Source of the DNA: Burkholderia singularis
GTDB lineage: Bacteria > Pseudomonadota > Gammaproteobacteria > Burkholderiales > Burkholderiaceae
NCBI RefSeq assembly: GCF_900176645.1
Contig: NZ_FXAN01000035.1
Location: 1 to 64,000 of the forward strand
Length of the DNA: 64,000 bases
Direction: 5' to 3'
Part shown: positions 11,626 through 21,430 of the stretch, one piece after another
Layout: each line of letters opens with the position of its first letter
Numbering within the stretch: the stretch's first letter is position 1
Position numbers and translations under genes: made by a program
Notes under the pieces: generated by a model
Told to the model about the DNA's origin: nothing
The model's database searches: none
The model's input: the letters and a program-made list of their open reading frames with translations, nothing else

Positions 11626-12105
11626 TCACAGCAGCTTCTCGACGTCCGCCGCCAATTCCTCCGGCTTCGTCGACGGCGCATAGCGCTTGACGATCTCGCC
11701 GTCGCGGTTCACGAGAAACTTCGTAAAGTTCCACTTGATCGACTTGAGCCCCAGAATGCCGGGCGCCTCGTTGGTCAGGTAGCGATAAAGCGGATGCGCG
11801 TTGTCGCCGTTGACGTCGATCTTCGCGAACATCGGGAACGTCACGCCGTAGTTCCTTTCGCAAAACGCGCCGATCTGCGCGGCGTCGCCCGGCTCCTGCT
11901 TGCCGAACTGATTGCAAGGAAAGCCGAGCACGACGAGCCCGCGCTCGCGAAAGCGCTCGTAGAGCTGCTGTAAGCCGGCATATTGCGGCGTGAAGCCGCA
12001 TTGGCTCGCGGTATTGACGATGAGGAGCACCTTGCCCCGGTATTGCTCCAGTTGCACGTCACCGCCTTCGAGCGTCTGCGCGCTGAATGAATAGAGTGTC
12101 GACAT
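11626..12105 (-). CDS. Glutathione peroxidase family protein (BtuE-like)
   Basis: A thioredoxin-fold peroxidase of 159 residues. The peroxidatic cysteine is C36 in NTASQCGFTPQY, replacing the selenocysteine of animal enzymes. The catalytic Gln and Trp are in GFPCNQFGKQEPG and IKWNFTKF. Bacterial members often use thioredoxin rather than glutathione as reductant and detoxify lipid or organic hydroperoxides. There is no signal peptide, so it is cytoplasmic. It diverges from the ABC-F gene, with a 150-base promoter region between them. Confidence 0.93.
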   Translation of the reverse strand: MSTLYSFSAQTLEGGDVQLEQYRGKVLLIVNTASQCGFTPQYAGLQQLYERFRERGLVVLGFPCNQFGKQEPGDAAQIGAFCERNYGVTFPMFAKIDVNGDNAHPLYRYLTNEAPGILGLKSIKWNFTKFLVNRDGEIVKRYAPSTKPEELAADVEKLL

Positions 12106-12259
12106 CGACCCATTCCTCCCTGCCCCGATAGGGCGTTACCGTTCGCGAAAGTCTAGGCCAATTCGACGCCGCGCGCGAACCTGGCCTTTCGGACGATCCC
12201 GCCCGCGCGACGCGCAGTCTAGAATACGGCTTTCCCGAGCTTTTCGAGCCTGCCCCGCC

Positions 12260-14194
12260 GTGATCCGTTTCAATCAGTTCAGCCTTGCCCGCGGCACGAA
12301 GCCGCTGTTCGACGCGACGTCGTTTGTGCTCAACCCCGGCGAAAAAGCCGGCTTGGTCGGCGCGAACGGCGCGGGCAAATCAACGCTCTTCGCCGTATTG
12401 CGCGGCGAGCTGCACGCGGATGCGGGCGATTGCGCGATGCCGCCGTCATGGCGCATCGCACACGTGTCGCAGGAAACGCCGGCTGTCGAACGCACCGCGC
12501 TCGACTACACGCTCGACGGCGACGCCGCGCTGCGTGCGATCGAGGCGCGCATCGCCTCGGCCGCCGCCGCGCATGACGGCGCGGCCGAGGCGGAAGCGCA
12601 CGCGGCATTCGCCGACGCCGACGGCTATACCGCGCCTGCACGCGCCGAAGCACTGCTGCTTGGGCTCGGTTTCACGCTCGCGCAAACGCGCGAGCCGGTC
12701 GCCAGCTTCTCGGGCGGTTGGCGCATGCGCCTGAACCTCGCGCAGGCGCTGATGTGCCGCTCGGATCTGCTGCTGCTCGACGAGCCGACGAACCACCTGG
12801 ATCTCGACGCAATCGTCTGGCTCGAAGATTGGCTTCACCGTTATGCGGGCACCCTCGTCGTCATCTCGCACGACCGCGAGTTTCTCGACGCGGTCTGCAA
12901 TGTCACACTCCATCTCGACAACCGGCAGGTGAAGCGCTACGGCGGCAATTATTCGCAATTCGAAGTATTGCGAGCGCAGCAGCTCGAATTGCAGCAAAGC
13001 GCCTACGAAAAGCAGCGCAAGACCATCGCGCACCTGCAAAGCTTCATCGACCGCTTCAAGGCGAAGGCCACCAAGGCGAAACAGGCGCAAAGCCGCATGA
13101 AGGCGCTCGAGAAAATGGAGTTGATCGCGCCCGCGCACGTTGCATCGCCCTTTACGTTCGAGTTCCGCACGCCCGATTCCGCACCGAACCCGATGCTGGT
13201 GATGGAGGACGTGCGCTGCGGCTACCGCGCGGACGATGGCAGCGAGATTCCGATCGTCGAGCGCGTCGCGCTGTCGATCCAGAACGGCCAGCGCATCGGC
13301 CTGCTCGGTGCGAACGGCCAAGGCAAATCGACGCTCATCAAGACGCTGGCCGGCACGCTCGCGCCGCTTGCGGGCGACGTGCGCACCGGCCGCGGACTCA
13401 CGATCGGCTACTTCGCGCAACACCAGCTCGAAACGCTGCGCCCTGACGACTCCGCGCTCGCGCATCTCGCCCGCCTCGCGCCCGATACGCGCGAGCAGGA
13501 ACTGCGCGATTTTCTCGGCAGCTTCAACTTCTCCGGCGACATGGCAACCGCGCCGATCGCACCATTCTCGGGCGGCGAGAAGGCGCGGCTCGCGCTGGCA
13601 CTCATCATCTGGCAAAAGCCGAACCTGCTGCTGCTGGATGAGCCGACGAACCACCTCGACCTCGAGACGCGCCACGCGCTGACGATGGCTCTCGCGCAAT
13701 TTGAAGGCACGCTGATTCTCGTGTCACACGATCGCCATCTGCTGCGCGCGACGACCGACCAATTCATGCTGGTCGCGAAACACCGGTTGCAGCCGTTCGA
13801 CGGCGATCTGGACGATTACCGCGATTGGCTGCTGCAACATGCCGCCGACATGCGTGCGGCCGCCAAGGGCGAGGCTTGCGCCGCGGCGGAAGGCGGCACG
13901 CCCGCCGTCAACCGCAAAGATCAGAAACGGCAGGAGGCGCAAGCGCGGCAACAGCTCGCGCAACTGAAAAAGCCGCTGCAGGCGCGCATCGCGAAGATCG
14001 AAAAGGCCATGGAGCAGCTCCACGCCGAAAAAGTGGCGCTCGACGCTTACGTCGCCGATCCGGCAAGCTACGCGGCTGACCAAAAAGCGCGGCTCACCGA
14101 AGCGATCCGCAAGCTCGGCGACGTCAACGCCCGCCTCGAGACGCTCGAAGCCGACTGGCTCGGCGCGCAGGACGAACTCGAGAAGATCGGATAA
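12260..14194 (+). CDS. ABC-F family ATPase (YheS-like)
   Basis: A soluble 644-residue protein with two ABC cassettes and no membrane segments. The first cassette has Walker A GANGAGKST and signature FSGGWRMR; the second has GANGQGKST and FSGGEKAR. LLLLDEPTNHLD Walker B motifs occur in both. The linker between cassettes and the C-terminal coiled coil (after residue 540) match E. coli YheS (637 aa). ABC-F proteins act on the ribosome; the precise role of YheS is not settled. The start is GTG at 12260 (VIRFNQFSLARGTKPLF). A GC-rich hairpin (about 14195-14218) without a U tract follows the stop. Confidence 0.93.
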   Translation: MIRFNQFSLARGTKPLFDATSFVLNPGEKAGLVGANGAGKSTLFAVLRGELHADAGDCAMPPSWRIAHVSQETPAVERTALDYTLDGDAALRAIEARIASAAAAHDGAAEAEAHAAFADADGYTAPARAEALLLGLGFTLAQTREPVASFSGGWRMRLNLAQALMCRSDLLLLDEPTNHLDLDAIVWLEDWLHRYAGTLVVISHDREFLDAVCNVTLHLDNRQVKRYGGNYSQFEVLRAQQLELQQSAYEKQRKTIAHLQSFIDRFKAKATKAKQAQSRMKALEKMELIAPAHVASPFTFEFRTPDSAPNPMLVMEDVRCGYRADDGSEIPIVERVALSIQNGQRIGLLGANGQGKSTLIKTLAGTLAPLAGDVRTGRGLTIGYFAQHQLETLRPDDSALAHLARLAPDTREQELRDFLGSFNFSGDMATAPIAPFSGGEKARLALALIIWQKPNLLLLDEPTNHLDLETRHALTMALAQFEGTLILVSHDRHLLRATTDQFMLVAKHRLQPFDGDLDDYRDWLLQHAADMRAAAKGEACAAAEGGTPAVNRKDQKRQEAQARQQLAQLKKPLQARIAKIEKAMEQLHAEKVALDAYVADPASYAADQKARLTEAIRKLGDVNARLETLEADWLGAQDELEKIG

Positions 14195-14536
14195 CCCGCG
14201 CGCAAAGAAGCGCGGGCGGCAACATGCGCGGGCCGCGCGAACAGTTGCGAGATAACGGGGCGATTCGCGACGTTGGCGCCGAACGACCCGATCCCGGATT
14301 CGCGGCTCGCCGCACGCGTCGATTTCATCGCACGCGTCGGTGCAACGGCAATCCGGCTCGGTCCGGCGTGGGCCGCTGGGAGCATGACTTACGCCGACGT
14401 ATCGACGGGCGCATTTCGCCATGCAGCGCAGGCATTACGCGCCGGCATTGCATTTGCGCCCGCATGAGCAGCAGCGCTCGATCAAGCGGCGACGCGCGGA
14501 TATCAATGCCGCGCATCGCGCCCGCGCGCATCCCGC
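14195..14536. other. Gene-poor stretch after the ABC-F gene
   Basis: About 340 bases with no gene I can support. A 64-codon frame with a TTG start (14273-14467, plus) is open but resembles no family I know and has no ribosome-binding site. The terminator-like hairpin of the ABC-F gene is at its left end. Confidence 0.4.
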
Positions 14537-14773
14537 TCAGCGGCGCGGCAACGTATCGCGCGGCATTTGCTCGTCGTCGCCCATCAAATGACGGCGGCCT
14601 TCGAGTGGCCGGCGGATCATCGCCGCGACTTCCGCTTCGGTCACATTCACATGGGCGACGCGGCGCGCGATCCGCCCGTCCGTGCCAACCCACTCGACGA
14701 TCCGGCAGCCTCCTCCCCACGGCGCGCCGATCGGCTCGGATACACGGCAGCCTCGGACCTTGTAGGTGCGCAT
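14537..14773 (-). CDS. Small DUF2866-like protein of unknown function
   Basis: A 78-residue protein from MRTYKVRGCRVSEPIGAPWG. It is soluble, with no signal peptide or membrane segment, and has a compact conserved-looking core (CRIVEWVGTDGRIARRVAHV, then VTEAEVAAMIRRPLEGR). I recognise it as similar to the small DUF2866 proteins found in Burkholderia; this is from memory and not checked. The start is uncertain: the same frame continues upstream, and a TTG at about 14804 sits behind AAGGAAGG, which could add ten residues. No function is proposed. Confidence 0.6.
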   Translation of the reverse strand: MRTYKVRGCRVSEPIGAPWGGGCRIVEWVGTDGRIARRVAHVNVTEAEVAAMIRRPLEGRRHLMGDDEQMPRDTLPRR

Positions 14774-14977
14774 CGGCGCACTTGCTTGACGAGATCGTTT
14801 CAACACAGCCTTCCTTTTCCGCGAGATGCGGCAGACAACCCGCGCAAGCATAGAAAGAAATCGACCGGAAAAAGGTTACGCAAACGTACCAAAACGTTAC
14901 ATCGTTTTACGGTCTCAATCGTGAAACGCGACGGGCATCGGCTAAGCGGCCGGCTGCGGCGCGGCCGGCGCACGCGC

Positions 14978-16354
14978 TCACTCGAGCGTGCGGATTTGAT
15001 CGATTGCCTGCTCGATGCGCTCCACCGCCAGCACGCGCAGCCCGTCGATCGGCTGTTTCGGCGCATTCGCCTTCGGAATCAGCGCGGCCGTGAAACCGAG
15101 CTTCGCCGCTTCGCGCAAGCGCTCCTGTCCCCGCGGCGACGGCCGGATTTCGCCCGCGAGTCCCACTTCGCCGAATACGACCAGCCCTTTCGGCAACGGT
15201 TTGTTACGCATCGACGAATGAATCGCGAGCAGCACCGCGAGATCGGCGGCGGGCTCGGTGATCTTGACGCCGCCCACCGCGTTCAGGAATACGTCCTGAT
15301 CGAAGCACGCGATGCCCGCATGCCGATGCAGCACCGCAAGCAGCATCGCGAGCCGGTTCTGCTCGAGGCCGACCGCGAGCCGGCGAGGATTCGGCACGTT
15401 CGCGGTGTCGACGAGCGCCTGCACCTCGACGAGCAGCGGCCGCGTGCCCTCCTGCGTGACGAGCACGCACGAGCCCGCCACGATCTCCGTATGCTGCGAC
15501 AGAAAAAGCGCGGACGGATTCGCGACACCGCGCAGGCCGCGCTCGGTCATCGCGAACACGCCAAGCTCGTTGACCGCGCCGAAGCGGTTCTTGAACGCGC
15601 GCACCAGCCGGAACGACGAATGCGTGTCGCCCTCGAAGTACAGCACGGTATCGACGATGTGTTCGAGCACGCGGGGGCCCGCGAGATTGCCCTCCTTCGT
15701 CACGTGCCCGACCATGATGATCGCGGTGCCGGATTGCTTGGCGATACGCGTCAGTTGCGCCGCGCATTCGCGCACTTGCGCGACCGAGCCGGGCGCCGAG
15801 GTCAACGCGTCCGAATAGATCGTCTGGATCGAATCGACGACCGCAACCTCGGGCCGCTCGGCGTCGATCGCAGCCTGAATTTTTTCGAGCTGAATTTCGG
15901 CAAGCAGCTTCAGATCGGCAACGCCCGCGCCGCCTTCGAGCAACGCAAGCCGCTGCGCGCGCAATGCGATCTGCGCCCCCGATTCCTCGCCGCTGATATA
16001 CAGCGCGGGCCGCTCGCTCGCGATCTGCGCGAGCGATTGCAGCAGCAGCGTCGACTTGCCGATGCCCGGATCGCCGCCGATCAGCACGACGCCGCCCGCG
16101 ACGAGCCCGCCGCCCAGCACCCGGTCGAACTCGCCGATGCCGGTCGACAGGCGCGGCACGTCGGCCGCCTCGATCTCGGCAAGCCGCTGTACCGGTGCAC
16201 GCCTGGCGAGCGACTGGAAACGATGCGCGGACGCCGGCGCGTCCAGCGATTCGACCAGCGTATTCCATGCGTGACACGACGGGCACTGCCCTTGCCACTT
16301 CGGCGTCTGCCCGCCGCATTCGGTGCAGACGAAAACCGTTTTCTGTTTTGCCAC
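14978..16354 (-). CDS. radA: DNA repair protein RadA
   Basis: A 458-residue RecA-like branch-migration protein. It has a four-cysteine zinc finger at C10, C13, C24 and C27 (CTECGG..CPSCHAW), Walker A GGDPGIGKST at about residues 93-102, the RadA-specific KNRFG motif (FKNRFGAVNELGVF), and a C-terminal Lon-protease-like domain. RadA processes recombination intermediates alongside RecA. It lies 24 bases downstream of alr on the same strand, so the two are probably one transcript. Confidence 0.97.
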   Translation of the reverse strand: MAKQKTVFVCTECGGQTPKWQGQCPSCHAWNTLVESLDAPASAHRFQSLARRAPVQRLAEIEAADVPRLSTGIGEFDRVLGGGLVAGGVVLIGGDPGIGKSTLLLQSLAQIASERPALYISGEESGAQIALRAQRLALLEGGAGVADLKLLAEIQLEKIQAAIDAERPEVAVVDSIQTIYSDALTSAPGSVAQVRECAAQLTRIAKQSGTAIIMVGHVTKEGNLAGPRVLEHIVDTVLYFEGDTHSSFRLVRAFKNRFGAVNELGVFAMTERGLRGVANPSALFLSQHTEIVAGSCVLVTQEGTRPLLVEVQALVDTANVPNPRRLAVGLEQNRLAMLLAVLHRHAGIACFDQDVFLNAVGGVKITEPAADLAVLLAIHSSMRNKPLPKGLVVFGEVGLAGEIRPSPRGQERLREAAKLGFTAALIPKANAPKQPIDGLRVLAVERIEQAIDQIRTLE

Positions 16355-16378
16355 GCGCTTCTACCCTTTTCCGCTTTT

Positions 16379-17449
16379 TTATTCCGCGCGCACCGGCACG
16401 CGCGGCGCGACCGCGCACATCAGCTCATAGCCGACCGTCTGGCAATGCGCGGCGACGTCGTCGATCGCGAGCGCCTCGCCCCACAGCTCGACGCGCGCGC
16501 CGATACCCGCCTGCGGCACCGGCGTCAGGTCGACGGTAAGCATGTCCATCGACACGCGCCCGACGATCGTCGTGAGCACGCCGTCGACGACGACCGGCGT
16601 GCCTTCCGGCGCGATCCGCGGATAGCCGTCCGCGTAGCCGCACGCGACGACGCCGATGCGCATCTTGCCCTGCGCGACGAAACGCGATCCGTAGCCCACC
16701 GTCTGCCCCTTCGCCAGCGTCTGCACCGCGATCAGCTCGGAGGCGAGCGTCATCGCGGGCTTCAGGCCCTGCGTGGCGATGTCGGCCGCGCGTCCCGACG
16801 GCGATGCGCCGTACAGGACGATGCCGGGGCGCACCCAGTCGAAATGCGTCGACGGGTGCCAGAGCACGGCCGCCGAGTTCGCGAAGCTGCGCGCGCCGGC
16901 AATCCCTTGCGCGCCGTGCTCGAACGTCGCGACCTGCTCGGCCACGCCCCGCTCGCTATCGGCATCCGAAAAATGGGTCATTAACGTGATCTGCCCGATG
17001 CCGGGGCACGCGCGCGCACGCTCCCACGCGGCGCGGAACTTTTCCGGCACGTAGCCGAGCCGGTTCATGCCGCTGTTCATCTTGAGCTGAATATTGACGG
17101 GTTTCGACAACCGCGCGGTTTCGAGCATGCGCATCTGGTCGTCGTTGTGCACCGCGGTCGTCAAGCTGTAGCGGTCGATCACGTCGATATCGGTCGAACG
17201 GAAAAAGCCCTCCAGCAGCAGGATCGGGCCCGCCCAGCCCAGCTCGCGCAGCTTCACGGCCTCGTCGAGATCGAGCAGGCCGAAGCCGTCGGTGCCGCGC
17301 AGCCCGGGAAAGACCCGCGCCAGGCCGTGCCCGTATGCATTTGCCTTGACGATCGCCCAGACCTTGGAGCGAGGCGCGTGGCGACGCACCACCGAAAGAT
17401 TGTTCGCGAGAGCGGCGGTGTGGATCGTGGCGGAAATCGGTCGCGGCAT
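16379..17449 (-). CDS. alr: Alanine racemase
   Basis: A PLP-dependent fold-type III racemase of 356 residues. The PLP lysine is K35 ([12 protein letters not shown]) and the catalytic tyrosine is Y253 ([10 protein letters not shown]). It interconverts L- and D-alanine for peptidoglycan. The length and motifs are close to the DadX/Alr group; no dad catabolic genes are nearby, so it is more likely the biosynthetic enzyme. It starts with ATG at 17449, divergent from lplT, and is the first gene of an alr-radA unit. Confidence 0.96.
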   Translation of the reverse strand: MPRPISATIHTAALANNLSVVRRHAPRSKVWAIVKANAYGHGLARVFPGLRGTDGFGLLDLDEAVKLRELGWAGPILLLEGFFRSTDIDVIDRYSLTTAVHNDDQMRMLETARLSKPVNIQLKMNSGMNRLGYVPEKFRAAWERARACPGIGQITLMTHFSDADSERGVAEQVATFEHGAQGIAGARSFANSAAVLWHPSTHFDWVRPGIVLYGASPSGRAADIATQGLKPAMTLASELIAVQTLAKGQTVGYGSRFVAQGKMRIGVVACGYADGYPRIAPEGTPVVVDGVLTTIVGRVSMDMLTVDLTPVPQAGIGARVELWGEALAIDDVAAHCQTVGYELMCAVAPRVPVRAE

Positions 17450-17663
17450 ATGAGGATATTTCGTAAAGACGCTTGCTAATCATCAGCTTATCGTGCTTTT
17501 TGGGCGCAATGCCGACAATAAGCGGAACGATCGGGGAATCTTGCTAGTCCGAATTGACGTATTTTCGTGATATAAAGCCGTGCGCACAACCCATTTCGAG
17601 GAATCGAATCCGATTGCACGGCCCACGCGCGGCCGAGCCGCCGCGAGGAAAGCATCGCTTCAG

Positions 17664-18974
17664 ATGAAAAAAGGTTTTTACTCCATCATGGCCGCGCAGT
17701 TTTTCTCGTCGTTGGCCGACAGCGCTCTTCTCATCGCCGCAATCGCCCTGCTCAAAGATCTGCACGCGCCCAACTGGATGGTGCCGCTCCTCAAGTTGTT
17801 CTTTGTGCTGTCCTACGTGGTGCTCGCCGCGTTCGTCGGCGCATTCGCCGATTCGCGGCCCAAAGGGCGCGTGATGTTCATCACCAATTCGATCAAGGTC
17901 GGCGGTTGCCTGCTGATGCTGTTCGGCGCCCATCCGCTCGTCGCATACGGAATCGTCGGCTTCGGCGCGGCCGCGTATTCGCCGGCGAAGTACGGCATCC
18001 TGACCGAACTGCTGCCGCCCGAGCGGCTCGTGGCCGCGAACGGCTGGATCGAGGGCACGACGGTCAGCTCGATCATCCTCGGCACCGTACTGGGCGGCGC
18101 GCTGATCAGTCCGAAGATCGCGCCGCACGTGATCGCGCATACGCCGCCGTCGATCAGCACGCCCGCCGAAGCCGCGATGCTCGTCATCATGGCGATCTAC
18201 GTGATGGCCGCGCTCTTCAACCTGCGCATTCCCGACACCGGCGCCCGCTATCCGAAGCAACAGCACGGCCCGATCAAGCTCGTCACGGAATTTGCCGACT
18301 GTTTCATGGCGCTCTGGCGCGACAAGCTCGGGCAGATCTCGCTCGCCGTCACGACGCTCTTCTGGGGCGCGGGCGCGACCCTGCAATTCATCGTGCTCAA
18401 GTGGGCGGAAGTGTCGCTCGGCATGTCGCTGTCGGAAGGCGCGCTGCTGCAGGCCGTCGTGGCACTCGGCGTCGCAGCGGGCGCCATGATCGCGGCGAGC
18501 CGCATTCCGCTGCGCAAATCGCTGTCCGTGCTGCCCGTCGGCATCATCATGGGCATCGCGGTGATGCTGATGGCGTTCTACACGCGCCACCTGATTCCCG
18601 CCGACTGGGTGTTGCGCATCGGCCATCACGTGCACCTGCCTGTCTACCTGTTGATCGCCTATGTGTTCCTGGTGTTCGTCGGCGCGCTGTCCGGCTTTTT
18701 CGTCGTGCCGATGAATGCGCTGCTGCAGCATCGCGGGCACGTGCTGCTGTCGGCCGGGCATTCGATCGCGGTGCAGAATTTCAACGAGAATCTGTCCGTG
18801 CTCGTGATGCTGTGCATTTATGCGGCGCTCGTGTGGCTCGACGTATCGGTGAGCGTCGTGATCGTGCTGTTCGGCACGTTCGTCTGCCTGACGATGTGGC
18901 TGGTGATGCGGCTGCACATCGCGAACCAGCGCCGCTTCGACTCGGTTTCGCTGATCGGCGAATCGAAACACTGA
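17664..18974 (+). CDS. lplT: Lysophospholipid transporter LplT (MFS)
   Basis: A 436-residue major facilitator protein with about twelve transmembrane helices, starting [20 protein letters not shown]. LplT flips lysophospholipids inward across the inner membrane for reacylation by Aas. Family landmarks include the N-terminal [18 protein letters not shown] and the loop [13 protein letters not shown]. The ATG at 17664 is chosen because conservation begins there and GAGGAAAG lies about 11 bases upstream; the frame is open back to 17580. In E. coli lplT is coupled to aas, but no aas is seen here; thiD follows 100 bases downstream. Confidence 0.9.
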   Translation: MKKGFYSIMAAQFFSSLADSALLIAAIALLKDLHAPNWMVPLLKLFFVLSYVVLAAFVGAFADSRPKGRVMFITNSIKVGGCLLMLFGAHPLVAYGIVGFGAAAYSPAKYGILTELLPPERLVAANGWIEGTTVSSIILGTVLGGALISPKIAPHVIAHTPPSISTPAEAAMLVIMAIYVMAALFNLRIPDTGARYPKQQHGPIKLVTEFADCFMALWRDKLGQISLAVTTLFWGAGATLQFIVLKWAEVSLGMSLSEGALLQAVVALGVAAGAMIAASRIPLRKSLSVLPVGIIMGIAVMLMAFYTRHLIPADWVLRIGHHVHLPVYLLIAYVFLVFVGALSGFFVVPMNALLQHRGHVLLSAGHSIAVQNFNENLSVLVMLCIYAALVWLDVSVSVVIVLFGTFVCLTMWLVMRLHIANQRRFDSVSLIGESKH

Positions 18975-18979
18975 CGCAC

Positions 18980-19016
18980 GGCGAGCGGCGCGGGCGGCCG
19001 GTTCGCACCGCTCGCC
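18980..19016. other. Inverted repeat between lplT and thiD
   Basis: A perfect 9-bp inverted repeat (GGCGAGCGG at 18980-18988, CCGCTCGCC at 19008-19016) separated by 19 bases lies just after the lplT stop. There is no U tract, so it may be a weak terminator or a 3' stabilising structure. Confidence 0.3.
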
Positions 19017-19074
19017 GCCGGTTCGGATTCGCCATAGACTGCCCCTGTTGCCCGCTCGAATTTTCCACGCGCCC

Positions 19075-19884
19075 ATGAGCGTACCGATCCCCAACGCGCT
19101 GACGATCGCCGGCTCGGACTCCGGCGGGGGCGCCGGCATCCAGGCCGATCTGAAGACCTTCTCCGCGCTCGGCGCGTATGGCGCGAGCGTCATCACCGCG
19201 CTGACTGCGCAAAACACCCGTGGCGTGACAGGCGTGCATGCGCCCGATGCGGGCTTTGTCGAGGCCCAGCTCGATGCCGTATTCGACGACATCCGCATCG
19301 ACACGGTGAAGATCGGGATGCTCGCGAATGCATCGATCGTGCGCGCGGTCGCGGCGGCACTCACCCGCTACGCTCCGCCGTATGTCGTGCTCGATACTGT
19401 GATGATCTCGAAGAGCGCTCATTCGCTGTTGGCGCCGCAAGCGGTCGATGCGCTGCGTGCGGAGCTGCTGCCGCTTGCCGATCTCGTCACGCCGAACCTG
19501 CCGGAAGCCGCGGCGTTGCTGGGCGTCGAGGCCGCGACGACCGAGGACGAGATGGTGCGCCAGGGCGAAGCGCTTGTCGCGCGCGGTGCGAAAGCGGTGC
19601 TGATGAAGGGCGGGCACCTCGGCAGCCCGACCGAAAGCCCCGACTGGCTGATCCACGCGAGCGGCGCGCAACGGTTCGCCGGACCGCGGCTGCCAGCCGC
19701 CAATACGCACGGCACGGGCTGCACGCTGTCGTCGGCGATCGCCGCGCTGCTGCCGCGGCGCGCGACGCTTGCCGACGCTATCGCCGATGCGAAACGCTAT
19801 CTGACCGGCGCCATCGACGCAAACGGACGGCTCGATGTCGGCCACGGCGTCGGGCCGGTGCATCATTTCTATCGGTGGTGGTAG
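19075..19884 (+). CDS. thiD: Hydroxymethylpyrimidine (phosphate) kinase ThiD
   Basis: A ribokinase-fold kinase of 269 residues from [16 protein letters not shown]. Motifs include [20 protein letters not shown], which binds the pyrimidine substrate, and the anion-hole signature [15 protein letters not shown] near the C terminus. It phosphorylates HMP and HMP-P in thiamine synthesis or salvage. The start is the ATG at 19075. No other thiamine genes are in the window. It converges with the DUF1853 gene across about 170 bases with no obvious terminator. Confidence 0.95.
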   Translation: MSVPIPNALTIAGSDSGGGAGIQADLKTFSALGAYGASVITALTAQNTRGVTGVHAPDAGFVEAQLDAVFDDIRIDTVKIGMLANASIVRAVAAALTRYAPPYVVLDTVMISKSAHSLLAPQAVDALRAELLPLADLVTPNLPEAAALLGVEAATTEDEMVRQGEALVARGAKAVLMKGGHLGSPTESPDWLIHASGAQRFAGPRLPAANTHGTGCTLSSAIAALLPRRATLADAIADAKRYLTGAIDANGRLDVGHGVGPVHHFYRWW

Positions 19885-20050
19885 GCGGCAAGCGGCGTTA
19901 ATGATGCCCGTCGGCGGCGCGGCGGTTTGGGAAGCAGCAGACTGGCGGCCCAGCAGGTCAGCGAATCCACAGAAGATGACCCACCGTGCGATATGCGCCG
20001 CGCCAACGCGCACTAAGCGCGCGGCAGCGCCTGCCGTCTGCGTCATCGAA

Positions 20051-21430
20051 TCAGCGCCCGGCGAACGCCGCCGCGCGCGCCGGCCAGTCGTCGGGCACGA
20101 TGAAGCCGCGCACCGCCTCGCGCCACACGGCATCGCGGCCACGCACGAGCGCGGCCACGAGCGCCGGGCCCGGCAGTTCGGCGGCTCGCGCCAGCATCGC
20201 GTCGGCATCGAGCAGCGCGTTTTGCCCGCGCGCCGCCGAAGCGTCGTCGATCGCGCGCGGCGCGAGCCATGCGAGACGCGGCAGCAGCATCCAGCGCGCA
20301 TCTGGACATTGCTCGGCGCCCAACGCCAGCCATTCATTGCGGGTGATCCAGAATCCGCGCGGATGGCCGGCTTCGACTTCGAGCGGATCGCGAATCGCCG
20401 GCCATCCGAAGGCCGTCAACCGATCTGCGGGGGGCAGCGCGGCGTTGCGCGAATCAGTCTGCGAACCGGCCAACGAAGCGGCCTGTGACGAGCGCTGCGA
20501 ATCGGTTTGCGAATCGGTTTGCGAATCGGCCTTCGAATCGGCCTGCAAATTGGTTTGCGAATCGCTCTGCAAGTCAATTTGCAATTCGGTTTGCCGATCC
20601 CTGCGCGTCTCGTTACCCGCATGCCGGCTGCCTGCTGCTTGCGCGCTGTTGGCCGCCCCCGGCTCGCCGGCTGCTCGCTGCGTCACGCTCGACCACGGAC
20701 TGCGCGGCGACTGCCGCTCGCCGCCCGCCGCCATCCGGCCACTCTCATCCGGACGCGCGCAAACCGCATCGCCGGCGGCTGCGCCGGACGTCATCGCCGC
20801 GCTGCCCGCGAGCCCGCCGCCGCGCACCGGATAGAACAGCCAGCCTTTCACGAGCATCTGCGCGCGCCACGGCCCCGGATGGCCGAGCGACGCAAACTCG
20901 TCGCGCGTGGTCAGCCGCAGTTGATGATCGACGAGACGCGCATATTTCAAATCGAATCGATCGGCCAGATTCGGCCCGACGAAATGGGCAAGCGATGCTG
21001 CGCCCGAAGTCGCGACGCACAAATAGTATTTGACCGCGAGTTCCCAATGCAGGCGCTCGCCGCTCGCGGTCTCGACCAGAAAATCGCATTCGCCGAGCGT
21101 GAGACCGTTACGGCGCAACGGCAGATTCGCGGCGACGAGCGTGAGCGACGGCGCATGCTGCGCGAAATAGCCGAGCAGACATTCGGCATAGCGGCCAAGG
21201 CGCACCGGCCGCGCCTGCGCGAGCGCGGCATGCAGCGGTTCCGGATGGGCATCGAGCGCAATCAGCCACGCCGCCGCGGCGGCCGGATCGGCGCCGCTCG
21301 CCCATGGCTGCGCCGTCGGCGCGCGCGCCGACGGCGCGACGAGACTCACGCTCGACAGCAGCCACGCGAGATCGCGCACGGCCGCATCGCGCAACAGGTT
21401 CAGCGGCACCGGCGACGCGGCGGCACTCAT
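20051..21430 (-). CDS. DUF1853-type protein with an internal Ser/Gln/Asp repeat linker
   Basis: A 459-residue soluble protein. Its two flanks resemble DUF1853 proteins (N-terminal [20 protein letters not shown] with LHWELAVKYYLCV and LVKGWLFYP; C-terminal HPRGFWITRNEWLALG). The segment ELAVKYYL with upstream CDFLVE suggests a nuclease-like fold; that is inference. Between the halves lies a long low-complexity linker ending in a run of DSQT-like tetrapeptides encoded by eight 12-base repeats (20497-20592). It is last in a run of overlapping genes: its ATG overlaps the UDG stop (ATGA). No function is known to me. Confidence 0.75.
   Translation of the reverse strand: MSAAASPVPLNLLRDAAVRDLAWLLSSVSLVAPSARAPTAQPWASGADPAAAAAWLIALDAHPEPLHAALAQARPVRLGRYAECLLGYFAQHAPSLTLVAANLPLRRNGLTLGECDFLVETASGERLHWELAVKYYLCVATSGAASLAHFVGPNLADRFDLKYARLVDHQLRLTTRDEFASLGHPGPWRAQMLVKGWLFYPVRGGGLAGSAAMTSGAAAGDAVCARPDESGRMAAGGERQSPRSPWSSVTQRAAGEPGAANSAQAAGSRHAGNETRRDRQTELQIDLQSDSQTNLQADSKADSQTDSQTDSQRSSQAASLAGSQTDSRNAALPPADRLTAFGWPAIRDPLEVEAGHPRGFWITRNEWLALGAEQCPDARWMLLPRLAWLAPRAIDDASAARGQNALLDADAMLARAAELPGPALVAALVRGRDAVWREAVRGFIVPDDWPARAAAFAGR
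20497..20592. repeat. Eight-copy degenerate 12-bp tandem repeat inside the DUF1853 gene
   Basis: Consecutive 12-base units of the form GCGAATCGGTTT run from 20497 to 20592. The first two are identical and the others differ at one to four positions. On the coding (minus) strand each unit adds a tetrapeptide such as TDSQ. The 12-base period keeps the frame whatever the copy number. Confidence 0.85.

Noticed and set aside
17544-19364. A 606-codon minus-strand frame across lplT and thiD
   Set aside because: It is rich in His/Arg/Asp from reverse-complemented membrane-protein codons; both overlapped genes are well supported.
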